The notes beneath the pieces were generated by a model. The model was not told the origin of the DNA. It searched no databases and saw only the letters and a program-made list of their open reading frames with translations. A DNA stretch of 64,000 nt from Yersinia intermedia (GTDB taxonomy: Bacteria > Pseudomonadota > Gammaproteobacteria > Enterobacterales > Enterobacteriaceae). Positions 54,716-64,000 of the stretch are shown here, piece after piece. Both the position numbers and the translations under genes were made by a program. Position 1 is the first letter of the stretch; every line of letters starts with the position of its first letter. The stretch is taken from positions 806,001-870,000 of the forward strand of contig NZ_LR134116.1 in the NCBI RefSeq assembly GCF_900635455.1, read 5' to 3'.

Positions 54716-55447
54716 TTATCCCAGATCACCAAACCGCACCTGTAAAGCAGTGATTGCGGTAAGCGCTGTAGTTTCGGTACGTAGAACTCGCGGACCTAGC
54801 AGGATATCAGTAAATCCAAGGCGCGAGGTCATGGCAATTTCATCGGCAGAGAGGCCGCCCTCCGGGCCAATCAACAAACGCACGTTGTTGAGTGTAGGGG
54901 GAAGGGTATTGATGCTGTTGCTGGCGCGCGGATGCAGGTTCAGTTTCAGGCTATCATCCTGCTCAGCACACCAGTCTGATAGTTGCATGGCGCTACGGAT
55001 TTCCGGGATCCTATTGCGGCCACACTGTTCGCAGGCAGCGATAGCAATTTTCTGCCATTGCTGGAGTTTCTTCGCTAAACGTTCGCCATCAAGCTTAACC
55101 CCACAACGTTCAGAAAACAGCGGAGTAATCACATTGACACCCAATTCAATGGATTTTTGCACCGTAAATTCCATTTTCTCGCCACGGGAAATCACCTGAC
55201 CCAAATGTAAGTTCAGTGGTGATTCACGGTCTTCCAATTGCCCTTCACCAAGCCGAACCAGCAGGCTTTTTTTATCTGAGCGGACAATTTCGGCGGCAAA
55301 AACCTGGTTGCTGCCATCAAATAATTGCAGGCTTTGGCCTTCAGTCATCCGCAGTACACGGCCTACATGATTGGCAGCTTCATCACTGAGCGCCAATTCG
55401 GTATTTGCCTGTAAAGGCTGCGGATGATAAATGCGGGGGATGCGCAT
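54716..55447 (-). CDS. rsmE: 16S rRNA (uracil(1498)-N3)-methyltransferase
   Basis: SPOUT-fold methyltransferase of U1498 in 16S rRNA. 243 residues from [18 protein letters not shown] at 55447; the longer frame to 55702 runs into endA and is not supported. The knot region is visible as [16 protein letters not shown] and [19 protein letters not shown]. It is upstream of gshB on the same strand. Confidence 0.95.
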   Translation of the reverse strand: MRIPRIYHPQPLQANTELALSDEAANHVGRVLRMTEGQSLQLFDGSNQVFAAEIVRSDKKSLLVRLGEGQLEDRESPLNLHLGQVISRGEKMEFTVQKSIELGVNVITPLFSERCGVKLDGERLAKKLQQWQKIAIAACEQCGRNRIPEIRSAMQLSDWCAEQDDSLKLNLHPRASNSINTLPPTLNNVRLLIGPEGGLSADEIAMTSRLGFTDILLGPRVLRTETTALTAITALQVRFGDLG

Positions 55448-55493
55448 GAGTTGCTCTGAGTCCTGAAACGAAAACGTTGACCAGTATACTAGA

Positions 55494-56201
55494 TTAGCCT
55501 TTTCGCTGCTGGCAAGCCCGTTGTACATAAGGGTTATGATTACCCTGAGCTTTAGCCACCCGCTCATCACGCTGGCATTCCCAGTCCGTGACGGGATACT
55601 GGCGGTTCCAGACCTCAAATAGCTTGCTTTGTTGGCTGGAAAGTCGCAGTTGATACTGGTCACGCATATAAAAATAGGTGCGTGCAATTGCTCCGCGAGC
55701 ACGTACTGGCGGCTCTGCCAGTTTATTTTTAAAATCGATTTTCATATCACACTGGCCGTATTGGCCCTGGCCGCCATTCCATTGGGAATACATGAAGTTA
55801 CTGCGGTCACCATTCACTTCGCCAATAGCCGGTTGCAGATTGTGTAAATCGGTCTCTATCTGGCGATAGATGGGATCTTTAGTGCAGTTTTTGCGGCCAC
55901 CTTGTTGCCAGCATTGGCGCTGGTGGCCAAATTGCCACGCTGGAACCACATGCTCCCACTCAATCCTTGCCGCTCGCTGGGCGTTTTTTCTTGGTTGATA
56001 GCCGCAGCTTTTTAGGTCAGGAATACCTTTTTTGCCTTGCCAATCAATTTTGCATCCGCAGTAAAAACTGCCGGGTGCATCCTGATTAATTTTTGCAGCG
56101 ACCGCTTTAGCCTGAGAAAAGTTATTAATGCTTTGACTGTGACTGACCAGAGGAAGCAACGAGGGGGATAAAACCAGCAGGAATAGAATATTGCGTAACA
56201 T
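55494..56201 (-). CDS. endA: Periplasmic endonuclease I
   Basis: Periplasmic DNA-cleaving nuclease. 235 residues with a signal peptide ([20 protein letters not shown], cut before or near HSQS). The beta-beta-alpha metal motif region reads [11 protein letters not shown] (catalytic His) with [19 protein letters not shown] following. Cysteines for disulfides are present, as expected for a periplasmic enzyme. It is intact. Confidence 0.96.
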   Translation of the reverse strand: MLRNILFLLVLSPSLLPLVSHSQSINNFSQAKAVAAKINQDAPGSFYCGCKIDWQGKKGIPDLKSCGYQPRKNAQRAARIEWEHVVPAWQFGHQRQCWQQGGRKNCTKDPIYRQIETDLHNLQPAIGEVNGDRSNFMYSQWNGGQGQYGQCDMKIDFKNKLAEPPVRARGAIARTYFYMRDQYQLRLSSQQSKLFEVWNRQYPVTDWECQRDERVAKAQGNHNPYVQRACQQRKG

Positions 56202-56298
56202 ATCTCAAAACAGCCCGATGATGAAAAGCAGGCAGGTTATAGATAATACTGATGGATAGCAAATTAACATGCTGTTTTATAACAAGTAACGCTAATTC

Positions 56299-56811
56299 CT
56301 AATAACTTTTTAGTGCGTTAAATTGCAGCTTTTCGCCACAGTTGCGGCAGCGATATTCACTCTCGCCACGTTGCACTTTATTGTGGCGGCGAATGGTTAA
56401 AGCGTGTTGCTGGCATTTGCACTGATAATTGAAGGTCTTACTGCGCACTGAGGCCACTTCAAACTGATGGGTGCGGCTGGCAGGGACTTGCAATACCTGC
56501 TCCATCATCCAGCGCCATTCTTTACCATGGGGGGCAACCCGGCCAAATTGTCGATACACCAGTAAGTGAGCCAGTTCGTGCGGGACGACCTCCTCGATAA
56601 AATCCTGCTGATTTTCCAGTAACAATACGGGGTTAAGGCGAATTTCGAAGGATTGCAGGTAAGCACTACCCGCGCTAGTACCGCGTTGATGGTAGTTGAT
56701 TTTCGGCTCCGAATAGGCGGTACCAAGATGCTGATTCGCTAACTGCAATTTGTGGCGCAGGCAGCGCATAACGGCTTGCTGTAACGCGATTGGGATTCTT
56801 TGTGTACTCAT
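56299..56811 (-). CDS. sprT: SprT family zinc metalloprotease-like protein
   Basis: A 170-residue protein of the SprT/Spartan family. HEXXH motif in [15 protein letters not shown] (about residue 78), and a C-terminal four-Cys zinc ribbon with [16 protein letters not shown] and [11 protein letters not shown]. The role in bacteria is poorly known. It lies upstream of endA on the same strand, as usual. Confidence 0.93.
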   Translation of the reverse strand: MSTQRIPIALQQAVMRCLRHKLQLANQHLGTAYSEPKINYHQRGTSAGSAYLQSFEIRLNPVLLLENQQDFIEEVVPHELAHLLVYRQFGRVAPHGKEWRWMMEQVLQVPASRTHQFEVASVRSKTFNYQCKCQQHALTIRRHNKVQRGESEYRCRNCGEKLQFNALKSY

Positions 56812-56869
56812 ATCGCCGAAGAATAAAACGGCCGATAAGCAGATGCAAGCCAGTAGGCAGGACTATTTT

Positions 56870-56930
56870 TAGTAGATTATTATATAAAAACATATAATAT
56901 AAAAATATATAATGAAATATGATCATCCGA
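56870..56930 (+). promoter_or_regulatory. AT-rich promoter and putative operator of the BigR-like regulator
   Basis: ACATATAATATAAAAATATATAATG upstream of the regulator contains overlapping palindromes of ATATA units; part serves as a -10 (TATAAT). ArsR-family sulfur sensors of the BigR type bind AT-rich palindromes over their own promoter, so autoregulation is likely. Confidence 0.45.
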
Positions 56931-56937
56931 AGGGCTT

Positions 56938-57267
56938 ATGAATAACCATCAAACGATCAGCATGGATCTTATGAGGCAAGCGGCAGCAGCGGCTTGTGAT
57001 GTATTACGCATACTGTCGAATGAGGATCGCTTGCTCTTACTGTGTCAATTGAGTCAGGGAGAAAAAGCAGTCGGTGAATTAGAAGCCGCATTGGGGATTC
57101 ATCAACCGACGTTATCACAACAGCTTGGTGTGCTGCGTAGTGATGGGCTAGTGAACACTCGCCGTGAGGGTAAACGTATTTTTTACTCAATTGCCGATAG
57201 CAAAGTTTTAGCGCTGCTTGAGGTGCTTTATCAGCTTTATTGCCCACAAGAGAAGGAGGCAATATGA
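56938..57267 (+). CDS. ArsR-family repressor, BigR/SqrR-like sulfide sensor
   Basis: A 109-residue winged-helix repressor. The recognition helix is in IHQPTLSQQLGVLRSDG and the wing in NTRREGKRIFYSI. It lacks the metal-binding ELCVCDL motif of arsenic or zinc sensors and instead has two cysteines, C36 and C102, 66 residues apart. That is the same spacing as the thiol pair of BigR-type regulators that sense persulfide. It is followed, with a four-base overlap, by two YeeE-type transporter genes, which fits a sulfur-stress operon. Confidence 0.8.
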   Translation: MNNHQTISMDLMRQAAAAACDVLRILSNEDRLLLLCQLSQGEKAVGELEAALGIHQPTLSQQLGVLRSDGLVNTRREGKRIFYSIADSKVLALLEVLYQLYCPQEKEAI

Positions 57268-57695
57268 CCATCGATTGGATTAACTTTACCCCTTACAGTG
57301 CACTGGCCGGAGGGGCAATATTGGGTGTTGCAGTAACGTTTCTATTGTTAGCTACTGGCCGGATTGCTGGTATTAGTGGCATTTTGGGGGGCTTACTTCC
57401 GCCAAAAGCAGGAGATAGCGGCTGGCGGCTGGCATTCATCATCGGTTTGGTTACTTCACCTTTGGTTTATTCGCTGTTTACTGCGTTACCGGCTATCCAA
57501 ATTGATGCAGGTTTGCCCACTCTGATTTTAGCCGGATTGCTGGTAGGAATTGGGACGCGCTATGGTGCCGGATGTACCAGTGGGCATGGCGTCTGTGGGC
57601 TAGCACGTTTTTCGCCACGTTCACTGGTGGCGACATTGAGCTTTATGTTTACCGGCTTTATCACCGTGGGGCTGGTTCGCCATCTCTTTGCTTAG
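57264..57695 (+). CDS. YeeE/YedE-type sulfur transporter, half 1
   Basis: A 143-residue membrane protein with about four helices. It has the signature GIGTRYGAGCTSGHGVCGLARFS, with the Cys residues that pass thiosulfate in YeeE-type carriers. The start at 57264 overlaps the regulator stop (ATGA). Single-unit proteins of this type work in pairs; the partner gene follows nine bases later. The substrate is inferred from the family and the regulator. Confidence 0.85.
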   Translation: MTIDWINFTPYSALAGGAILGVAVTFLLLATGRIAGISGILGGLLPPKAGDSGWRLAFIIGLVTSPLVYSLFTALPAIQIDAGLPTLILAGLLVGIGTRYGAGCTSGHGVCGLARFSPRSLVATLSFMFTGFITVGLVRHLFA

Positions 57696-57704
57696 GAACA
57701 GAAT

Positions 57705-58118
57705 ATGAATCTATTTTTCTCGCTGTTGGCCGGGCTGATATTTGGTTTGGGCCTGATAGTGGCAGGTATGGCGAACCCTGCCAAGGTACTCGGTTTTCTC
57801 GACATCGGCGGTTTATGGGATCCGTCACTGGCATTGGTGATGGCAGCCGCAGTGGCTATCGCGACACTCGGTTTTACCTGGGCCAAAAAACGTAAAGCCA
57901 GTTTGCTGGGGCAGCCCTTGCAATTGCCAACCTCTAATCGTATTGATCGGCGGTTAATTGGCGGTAGCCTGTTGTTTGGCGCCGGTTGGGGATTGGCGGG
58001 GATATGCCCTGGGCCGGCGCTGGTATTGCTGGGCGCTGGGATGTTCAAAGGGGTTATCTTTGTCGCCGCAATGGTGGCGGGGATGGCAATATTTAGCCTA
58101 TTAGAACGTGCTCGTTAG
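57705..58118 (+). CDS. YeeE/YedE-type sulfur transporter, half 2 (DUF6691-like)
   Basis: A 137-residue membrane protein with about four helices. The first reads FFSLLAGLIFGLGLIVAGMA followed by the conserved NPAKVLGFLDIGG, and the second half has LLFGAGWGLAGICPGPALV, the matching cysteine-containing signature. It pairs with the preceding gene to give one two-part carrier. A strong bidirectional terminator follows at 58123. Confidence 0.85.
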   Translation: MNLFFSLLAGLIFGLGLIVAGMANPAKVLGFLDIGGLWDPSLALVMAAAVAIATLGFTWAKKRKASLLGQPLQLPTSNRIDRRLIGGSLLFGAGWGLAGICPGPALVLLGAGMFKGVIFVAAMVAGMAIFSLLERAR

Positions 58119-58122
58119 TGAT

Positions 58123-58149
58123 AAAAAAACCCCGCCAGGCGGGGTTTTT
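58123..58149. terminator. Bidirectional terminator
   Basis: AAAAAACCCCGCC and GGCGGGGTTTTT form a GC-rich stem with A/T tails on both strands, serving the sulfur operon on the plus strand and metK on the minus strand. Confidence 0.92.
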
Positions 58150-58175
58150 GCTGTTCAACGCTTAACGGTTGAAAC

Positions 58176-59330
58176 TTATTTCAAGCCAGCAGCCTCACGC
58201 AGCAAGGCGGCTTTGTCGGTTTTTTCCCAAGGGAATTCTTCACGACCAAAGTGACCATAAGCGGCGGTTGCTTGATAGATCGGATGCAACAGATCCAGCA
58301 TCTGAATCAAGCCATAAGGGCGCAGTTCGAAGAATTCACGCACCAAGGTAATCAATTGATCCTCAGAGACCTTACCCGTGCCGAATGTTTCCACCATGAT
58401 GGAGGTGGGTTCTGCCACACCAATGGCGTATGAAACCTGAATCTCGCAACGGTCAGCCAGGCCAGCCGCAACGATATTTTTCGCCACATAACGGGCAGCA
58501 TATGCCGCTGAGCGGTCAACTTTGGATGGATCTTTACCGGAGAATGCCCCACCACCATGACGAGCCATGCCGCCGTAGGTATCAACAATGATTTTACGCC
58601 CAGTCAGACCACAGTCGCCCATTGGGCCACCGATAACGAAACGGCCTGTCGGGTTGATATGATATTTGGTGGCTGCGGTGAGCCACTCAACAGGTAGAAC
58701 CGGTTTGATAATCTCTTCCATCACCGCTTCTTGTAAATCTTTCAGGCTGATATCTTCTGAATGCTGTGTTGACAGAACAACCGCATCAATACCGACAATC
58801 TTGCCGTCATCATATTGGAAGGTAATCTGGCTTTTTGCATCCGGGCGCAGCCACGGCAAGGTGCCATTTTTACGCACTTCAGCCTGACGCTTTACCAAAC
58901 GGTGAGCATAGGTAATAGGTGCAGGCATTAAAACGTCGGTTTCGTTAGTGGCATAGCCGAACATCAGGCCCTGATCACCCGCGCCTTGTTCTAAGGGGTC
59001 TGAACGGTCAACACCCTGATTAATATCAGGTGATTGCTTCCCAATCGCACTTAAAACGGCGCAAGAGTTAGCATCAAAACCCATCTCAGAATTAACATAA
59101 CCGATTTCGCGCACGGTTTTACGGGTGATCTCTTCGATATCTACCCATGCGTTAGTGGTAACTTCACCGCCAACTAATACCATACCCGTTTTGACATAGG
59201 TCTCGCAGGCAACACGCGCTTTCGGATCTTGTGCAAGAATCGCGTCAAGAACCGCATCTGAAATCTGATCAGCAATTTTGTCTGGATGCCCTTCAGAAAC
59301 AGATTCCGACGTAAATAAGTGTTTAGCCAT
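58176..59330 (-). CDS. metK: S-adenosylmethionine synthetase
   Basis: Makes S-adenosylmethionine from methionine and ATP. 384 residues, the norm. Motifs: [18 protein letters not shown] at the start, [19 protein letters not shown], and the P-loop-like [19 protein letters not shown]. It has a long leader of about 300 bases and tandem MetJ boxes upstream at 59645-59676. Confidence 0.97.
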   Translation of the reverse strand: MAKHLFTSESVSEGHPDKIADQISDAVLDAILAQDPKARVACETYVKTGMVLVGGEVTTNAWVDIEEITRKTVREIGYVNSEMGFDANSCAVLSAIGKQSPDINQGVDRSDPLEQGAGDQGLMFGYATNETDVLMPAPITYAHRLVKRQAEVRKNGTLPWLRPDAKSQITFQYDDGKIVGIDAVVLSTQHSEDISLKDLQEAVMEEIIKPVLPVEWLTAATKYHINPTGRFVIGGPMGDCGLTGRKIIVDTYGGMARHGGGAFSGKDPSKVDRSAAYAARYVAKNIVAAGLADRCEIQVSYAIGVAEPTSIMVETFGTGKVSEDQLITLVREFFELRPYGLIQMLDLLHPIYQATAAYGHFGREEFPWEKTDKAALLREAAGLK

Positions 59331-59463
59331 TATTTTCTTTACCTTGAATACAAGTGAAAAGTCACTGCATAGCGTTGGGTGCCAGACAACAGAAGCCTAC
59401 GTTTGGTTAGGTCTTCTGGTACGTTGACGTTTTACAACGCCTCTTTAGGCAAAGCCTTTAGCA

Positions 59464-59590
59464 GTCGATCCCATTCGTACTTGAAGCTGCCTGGTTGTTA
59501 GCTGCGAGCAGTCTCCCGAGCCACTTACCTGGGTAAGCTCATCGGGCTGGTTCGTTTGCTGTCTACAGGCAACGCCAAGTTTTTTGGGCG
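59464..59590. repeat. Yersinia-type palindromic repeat in the metK leader
   Basis: Carries GTACTTGAAGCTGCCTGG, CTCCCGAGCCACTTACC, GTAAGCTCATCGGGCTGG and a distal AGGCAACGCCAAGTTTTTTGG. It is similar to 53525-53735 and 59770-59900. It lies within the predicted metK 5' untranslated RNA, where it would form a hairpin. Confidence 0.55.
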
Positions 59591-59644
59591 TATAAATTTA
59601 GAAGCCTTGCATGATTTGTCGCACACGTAGCATTCTAGCAATTA

Positions 59645-59676
59645 AAATGTTTGGATGTATTAACATCTGGACGTCT
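59645..59676 (-). promoter_or_regulatory. Four tandem MetJ boxes upstream of metK
   Basis: Minus strand, four consecutive 8-mers: AGACGTCC, AGATGTTA, ATACATCC and AAACATTT, against the MetJ consensus AGACGTCT; the first matches at seven of eight positions. A TAGAAT -10-like hexamer follows at about 59631-59636. This fits repression of metK by MetJ with S-adenosylmethionine, as in E. coli. Confidence 0.6.
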
Positions 59677-59769
59677 ATTTTAGGTCAGCTTTTACTCTTA
59701 ATGCCAGCCCTTTTTGCATCAAGATATTTCTTACTTTGGTTGTCATGGTGTTTATTTACCGCTTGATAC

Positions 59770-59900
59770 AGTTATACCCGTCATCTTTCAAGCTGCATGT
59801 GCGTTGGCTACACTCAATAGCCCGAATCACTTACGACAGTAAGCTCATCGGGATTATCTTGCTTGCCACCTTCCTGCAACTCGAATTATTTAGGGTCTGC
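59770..59900. repeat. Yersinia-type palindromic repeat upstream of metK
   Basis: Reads CCGTCATCTTTCAAGCTGC, then AGCCCGAATCACTTACGAC, GTAAGCTCATCGGGATTA and CTGCAACTCGAATTATTTAGG; a partial inverted piece follows at 60090-60150. The remaining sequence from 59901 to 60619 shows no gene that I can support. Confidence 0.55.
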
Positions 59901-60619
59901 GCGCTATTTTCATTTTGCATTTTGCTCGCGTTATAGGTATAAACTGCGCGCGCAGCTTATTTGATATGCAATGATGAAGATGGCAGAAGATGACATTAGC
60001 TCATTGTTAGATTTGCAGAGTTTTGCACTCAGGTGCTTAACCGTGAATGGGCACGAAAATAGCGGCGTCATCGAACTGTTACTTAATCTGTCTATACCCA
60101 ATAGATTTCAATATGCAGCCAATACCCCTGCAACTTGAAAGATGACGGGTCTATTTAAAGTCTTGTCCGTTCAATCTGAGCGGCATGCGTGGAGGTGGTT
60201 GGATTAATGATCCGTTGTCAACTGGTTGCTGCACATCAACAGCTACGTCGTTCTGACGTTCAATCCCCCTTTGCAACCTTCCTTTCTTGTACTCCATCAA
60301 GGCGATGTTACACCCACATGGGTGCGTCTCAGGATTCGCGGGCGGGTTAATAACCGTCTGAAGCACTGAATCCGACTAGCTTGATCACTTTGCGGCTAAT
60401 CCGATTCACAAAATCTCAATACGTATTTACAGTCGAACGTATTTTCCATTTAAACGTGTTTTACCCTTTTGGGTAATGAATAGCTGAGTGATAAACCGCT
60501 CGTGGATAGCGCTTTGCAGCGTAATATTCTGCCGATTCGGCGTCCACGTGGGTTGTCCTTGCTGGTTGTAGCTGCGATAGTGGCTGACTTTATCGTCAGT
60601 ATCGCAATAGAGGCGAATT

Positions 60620-62599
60620 ATGTCTGATGATAACTTGATTGGCCGTCCGTCAACTGCGGGCGCACATGTTTCTTTACGCTCCATGCAGGAGGTTGCCATG
60701 AATGACCGTAATGCCAGCAAGATGCTGAGCACGTATAACGTCGCCTACTGGGGTGGCAACTATTATGACGTCAACGAGTTGGGTCATATCAGCGTTTGCC
60801 CTGATCCAGATGTTCGTGAGGCGCGTGTCGATCTGGCGCAACTGGTCAAAGGAATGCAGCTCGAGCAGGGGCAACGTCTGCCTGCATTATTCTGTTTCCC
60901 ACAAATTTTACAACATCGCCTGCGCTCAATTAACGGTGCATTTAAACGTGCGCGTGAGTCATTTGGCTATGAAGGCGATTACTTCCTGGTTTACCCGATT
61001 AAAGTAAACCAACATCGCCGGGTTATTGAGTCTTTAGTTAATTCTGGTGAGCCGTTGGGGCTGGAAGCTGGCTCTAAAGCTGAAATGATGGCGGTTTTGG
61101 CCCATGCAGGCATGACCCGTTCGGTCATCGTTTGTAACGGCTATAAAGATCGTGAATATATTCGTCTGGCATTAATCGGCGAAAAACTGGGCCATAAGGT
61201 TTATCTGGTCATCGAAAAGATGTCAGAAATCAAAATGGTACTGGAAGAAGCCGAGCGCTTGAATGTGGTACCGCGCTTAGGTGTTCGTGCGCGACTGGCA
61301 TCCCAAGGCTCTGGTAAATGGCAGGCCAGCGGTGGTGAGAAATCCAAATTTGGTTTGTCTGCCACTCAAGTGCTGCAATTGGTTGATATGCTGCGTGACG
61401 CCAATAGCCTTGAGAGCCTGCAATTACTGCATTTCCATTTGGGATCTCAGCTATCCAACATCCGTGATATCTCCACCGGGGTTCGTGAGTCAGCACGTTT
61501 CTACGTGGAATTACATAAACTGGGTGTCAATATCCAGTGCTTCGATGTGGGTGGTGGTTTGGGTGTGGATTACGAAGGAACACGTTCCCAATCCGATTGC
61601 TCGGTTAACTATGGCCTGAATGAATATGCCAATAACGTTATCTGGGGGATCGGGGATGCCTGTAATGAACATGGCCTGCCGCATCCAACAGTGATTACCG
61701 AATCTGGCCGCGCAGTAACCGCACATCACACTGTGCTGGTATCCAATGTTATTGGTGTGGAACGTAACGAGTTCAACGAGCCGCAGCCACCGGCTACCGA
61801 TGCGCCACGCGCACTGGAAAGCCTATGGGATACCTGGTTGGAAATGCAGGAGCCGGAAAACCGCCGCTCTCTGCGCGAATGGCTGCACGACAGTCAAATG
61901 GATTTACATGATGTGCATAGTCAATATGCCCATGGGATACTGGACCTGACACAACGTGCCTGGGCGGAACAGATGTACCTGAGTATCTGCAATGATATCC
62001 AGAAGCAACTGGACCCAAGCAACCGTGCACACCGGCCAATCATTGATGAGCTGCAAGAGCGTATGGCCGACAAGCTGTACGTGAATTTCTCGCTGTTCCA
62101 ATCTATGCCGGATGCCTGGGGTATCGATCAGTTATTCCCAGTGTTGCCACTGGAAGGGTTAGATAAACCACCAGAACGCCGTGCGGTATTGTTGGATATT
62201 ACTTGTGACTCAGACGGTACCATCGACCATTATATTGACGGTGATGGGGTAGCAACCACCATGCCGATGCCGCCATATGATGCTGAAAACCCGCCATTGT
62301 TGGGCTTCTTTATGGTTGGTGCCTATCAAGAGATTCTGGGCAATATGCACAACTTGTTTGGTGATACCGCCGCGGTTGATGTGTATGTATTCCCTGACGG
62401 CACGGTTGAAGTTAACCAGACTGACGAAGGTGATACCGTCGCAGATATGCTGGAATATGTTCAGTTGAACCCAGAGAAATTGCTAAATCAATTCCGTGAT
62501 CAGGTGAAAGACACGGATCTGGATACCGAGTTGCAGGCGCAGTTTATGGAAGAGTTCGAAGCAGGTCTGTACGGTTATACTTATCTCGAAGATGAGTAA
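60620..62599 (+). CDS. speA: Biosynthetic arginine decarboxylase
   Basis: PLP enzyme converting arginine to agmatine, the first step to putrescine through AguA and AguB. 659 residues; the start [14 protein letters not shown] at 60620 aligns with the E. coli protein and has GAGG upstream. The PLP Lys is in [33 protein letters not shown] and [14 protein letters not shown] follow, and the second active-site Cys is in [19 protein letters not shown]. speB, which follows speA in E. coli, is absent. Confidence 0.97.
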   Translation: MSDDNLIGRPSTAGAHVSLRSMQEVAMNDRNASKMLSTYNVAYWGGNYYDVNELGHISVCPDPDVREARVDLAQLVKGMQLEQGQRLPALFCFPQILQHRLRSINGAFKRARESFGYEGDYFLVYPIKVNQHRRVIESLVNSGEPLGLEAGSKAEMMAVLAHAGMTRSVIVCNGYKDREYIRLALIGEKLGHKVYLVIEKMSEIKMVLEEAERLNVVPRLGVRARLASQGSGKWQASGGEKSKFGLSATQVLQLVDMLRDANSLESLQLLHFHLGSQLSNIRDISTGVRESARFYVELHKLGVNIQCFDVGGGLGVDYEGTRSQSDCSVNYGLNEYANNVIWGIGDACNEHGLPHPTVITESGRAVTAHHTVLVSNVIGVERNEFNEPQPPATDAPRALESLWDTWLEMQEPENRRSLREWLHDSQMDLHDVHSQYAHGILDLTQRAWAEQMYLSICNDIQKQLDPSNRAHRPIIDELQERMADKLYVNFSLFQSMPDAWGIDQLFPVLPLEGLDKPPERRAVLLDITCDSDGTIDHYIDGDGVATTMPMPPYDAENPPLLGFFMVGAYQEILGNMHNLFGDTAAVDVYVFPDGTVEVNQTDEGDTVADMLEYVQLNPEKLLNQFRDQVKDTDLDTELQAQFMEEFEAGLYGYTYLEDE

Positions 62600-62642
62600 C
62601 AGCTAACGGCTGCTTTTTCAACGCAAGAAGTCTCTCTATATT

Positions 62643-62670
62643 AAGGGCAAACTCAGGTTTGCCCTTTTTG
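62643..62670 (+). terminator. Terminator of speA
   Basis: AAGGGCAAAC pairs with GTTTGCCCTT around a short loop and is followed by TTTGTTTG: a standard terminator 44 bases after the speA stop. Confidence 0.88.
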
Positions 62671-62752
62671 TTTGCCCCTGTCACTGGTGATTGCCCAAAT
62701 ATCAACCACACTAAGATTAGTTATTTATGATGCTTATCTGAGAGGTGCCTGA

Positions 62753-63076
62753 ATGGGATGGGTCAGTGTTTGTAAGGTAAATTACGTCAAGCCCGATTTT
62801 CCTTTCTCAGCTCAGATTGATGATAAAAGGATTGGCATCTATATCATCGATGGTGAGTATTTTGCGATGCAGGATATCTGTCCTCATGCCAATGCATTGC
62901 TAAGTCAGGGCTTTATGGATGGCGAAACCGTTGAGTGCCCATTACACGGTGCATTGTTTGATGTGCGGACCGGCCAGTGTTTGCGTGAGCCGGGCGATAG
63001 GGATTTAGAAACCTATCCAGTGCGCATTAAAGGTGATCAGATTGAGGTAGATCTGGGTGTAGATAGTGGCGGGTGA
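62753..63076 (+). CDS. Rieske-type [2Fe-2S] ferredoxin
   Basis: A 107-residue Rieske protein. Cluster ligands are in QDICPHANALLSQG (Cys-x-His) and ETVECPLHGALFD (Cys-x2-His), spaced as in the soluble ferredoxin components of aromatic-ring dioxygenases. No oxygenase or reductase gene is nearby, so its partner is unknown. A GAGAGGTG site precedes the ATG. It is a single-gene unit between two terminators. Confidence 0.88.
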   Translation: MGWVSVCKVNYVKPDFPFSAQIDDKRIGIYIIDGEYFAMQDICPHANALLSQGFMDGETVECPLHGALFDVRTGQCLREPGDRDLETYPVRIKGDQIEVDLGVDSGG

Positions 63077-63096
63077 TATTCAGTAATAAGAGAGTA

Positions 63097-63123
63097 ACGC
63101 CCGCAAAAATCACGGGCGTTATA
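63097..63123. terminator. Hairpin between the Rieske gene and loiP
   Basis: TAACGCCCG (63097-63105) pairs perfectly with CGGGCGTTA (63115-63123) between convergent genes; it probably terminates both. Confidence 0.75.
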
Positions 63124-63142
63124 CAGTGATAATTGACGGGGT

Positions 63143-63895
63143 TTACTTCTCAGCAGCAATACGTTGGCGAATATGATCGGCCCGCGCTTGTGATGACGGA
63201 TGATCGTCAAACATGCTGCTGGTACGGCCTGCTTCCATGGTTGCTAATTTTTCAAAGCTAGTGACTAAACCATTTGGATCGATACCGCGTTTTTTCAACA
63301 AATCGAATGAGTAATCATCCGCTTCGCTTTCTTGTTTTTGTGAAAATTGAGCGTTAACCAGTTTCTCGCCAATATCTGCTAACTGAGACTGAGATAACTG
63401 CCCGGCAATCCCACCAGCGGAACTGGCCGCAGTGCGCAGGGCCGTTGTGCCATAAGCCACTTGCATCGCTTTACGGGTATGCCCCAATGCCACATGGCCC
63501 ATCTCATGACCGAGTACACCTTCCACTTCATTATCGGTCATCATATCCATCAGGCCGCTATAAACACGAATACAACCATTTGCCATGGCCCAGGCATTCA
63601 CATCCTTTGTGACATACACCTTATAGTTAGCTGGCGTACCATTAATGTTATCGCCTAATGCGGCTGAAATTTTCGCCAACCGTTTGGCATAGGTACTGTC
63701 TGCGGGCGCTATCTGCGCTTTCTGATCCATTTCGGCGCAAGATTTCTCGCTGAGCATTTTTACATCAGCATCATTCAAGGTTGCCGCTTGAAATGCCTGT
63801 GCGCCTGACTGCATTAAGCCATCAGTATTCATATTTTGGCAGCCGCTAAGCAGCGCGGTAAGGCTCAGTGCAATCATTGAAGTACGAATTTTCAT
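63143..63895 (-). CDS. loiP: M48-family outer-membrane lipoprotein metalloprotease
   Basis: Zinc protease of the LoiP/YggG type, 250 residues. Lipoprotein signal MKIRTSMIALSLTALLSGC with the lipidated Cys at residue 19. The HEXXH motif is in VLGHEMGHVALGHTRKAM (about residue 132), with the third ligand region in QKQESEADDYSFDLL. LoiP of E. coli is induced at low osmolarity. It lies downstream of speA in the same general place as E. coli yggG. Confidence 0.93.
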   Translation of the reverse strand: MKIRTSMIALSLTALLSGCQNMNTDGLMQSGAQAFQAATLNDADVKMLSEKSCAEMDQKAQIAPADSTYAKRLAKISAALGDNINGTPANYKVYVTKDVNAWAMANGCIRVYSGLMDMMTDNEVEGVLGHEMGHVALGHTRKAMQVAYGTTALRTAASSAGGIAGQLSQSQLADIGEKLVNAQFSQKQESEADDYSFDLLKKRGIDPNGLVTSFEKLATMEAGRTSSMFDDHPSSQARADHIRQRIAAEK

Positions 63896-64000
63896 AACAC
63901 TTTGTTCCTGTGGTTATGCCATTTTTATCATTGGAGAGGACCGTTCTCTTCGTGATGATAACGCATCAGTTGCAGTTATCTATCCACCATTACTTGCCAA

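Noticed and set aside
60427..60732. Minus-strand ORF upstream of and overlapping the speA start, with a protein-like C-terminal half
   Set aside because: Half of it overlaps speA in antisense and it has no plausible start outside that overlap; it may be a decayed gene but is not supportable.
1..64000. CRISPR arrays, rRNA genes or a replication origin
   Set aside because: No regularly spaced short repeats, no rRNA sequence and no cluster of DnaA-like boxes were noticed on reading.

Overview
The window looks like a Yersinia chromosome (Y. enterocolitica group or a relative). I infer this from the gene order around speC-mltC-yggX-mutY-trmB-yggL-glsA-yggN-hemW-rdgB-yggU-yggT-proC-yggS and gshB-rsmE-endA-sprT-metK-speA, from an aguAB pair in place of speB, and from many copies of a Yersinia-type palindromic intergenic repeat. 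The species cannot be fixed from the sequence alone.

Layout. (1) 1-7110: 3' half of an ethanolamine-utilisation operon, eutH(partial)-A-B-C-L-K, then a collapsed pduS-like/shell-protein remnant, then the regulator eutR. (2) 7171-35071: a roughly 28-kb integrated element in the 3' end of tRNA-Phe, bounded by a 49-bp direct repeat. The intact tRNA is at 35023-35098 (minus strand) and its original transcription terminator is stranded at about 7130-7160, outside the left copy. The element is a decayed ICE of the SPI-7/pKLC102 type. Its ends survive (parA at the left; ArdC-like protein, MobH-type relaxase and tyrosine integrase at the right), but the conjugation core has been lost by a deletion that fused parA to the 3' part of a traG-like gene. 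The integrase carries an early stop codon. (3) 35099-64000: core chromosome.

Cargo of the element. The most unusual part is a tight, AT-rich six-gene operon (15446-22360): a radical SAM enzyme, a dihydroorotate-dehydrogenase-like/ferredoxin fusion, a multi-pass transporter, an ATP-grasp ligase, a MATE exporter and a second, SPL-like radical SAM enzyme. A perfect FNR box with a well-placed -10 element precedes it and a long inverted repeat follows it. It looks like an anaerobically expressed pathway that makes and exports a small molecule; I do not recognise it as a described one. It lies between two copies of a tyrosine recombinase gene that share 623 identical bases in direct orientation, so a 10.6-kb unit could be excised or exchanged. 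A 1210-residue KAP-type membrane NTPase (26909-30541), several unknown small genes and four decayed insertion sequences make up most of the rest. Several ICE genes have leader RNAs that can pair with their own ribosome binding sites.

Core chromosome. speA, aguA, aguB and speC together give two routes to putrescine: arginine-agmatine-carbamoylputrescine, and ornithine. The stretch also holds metK with tandem MetJ boxes, glutathione synthetase, a BigR-like repressor with two YeeE-type sulfur transporter genes, and housekeeping genes for DNA repair, tRNA and rRNA methylation and cell-wall turnover.
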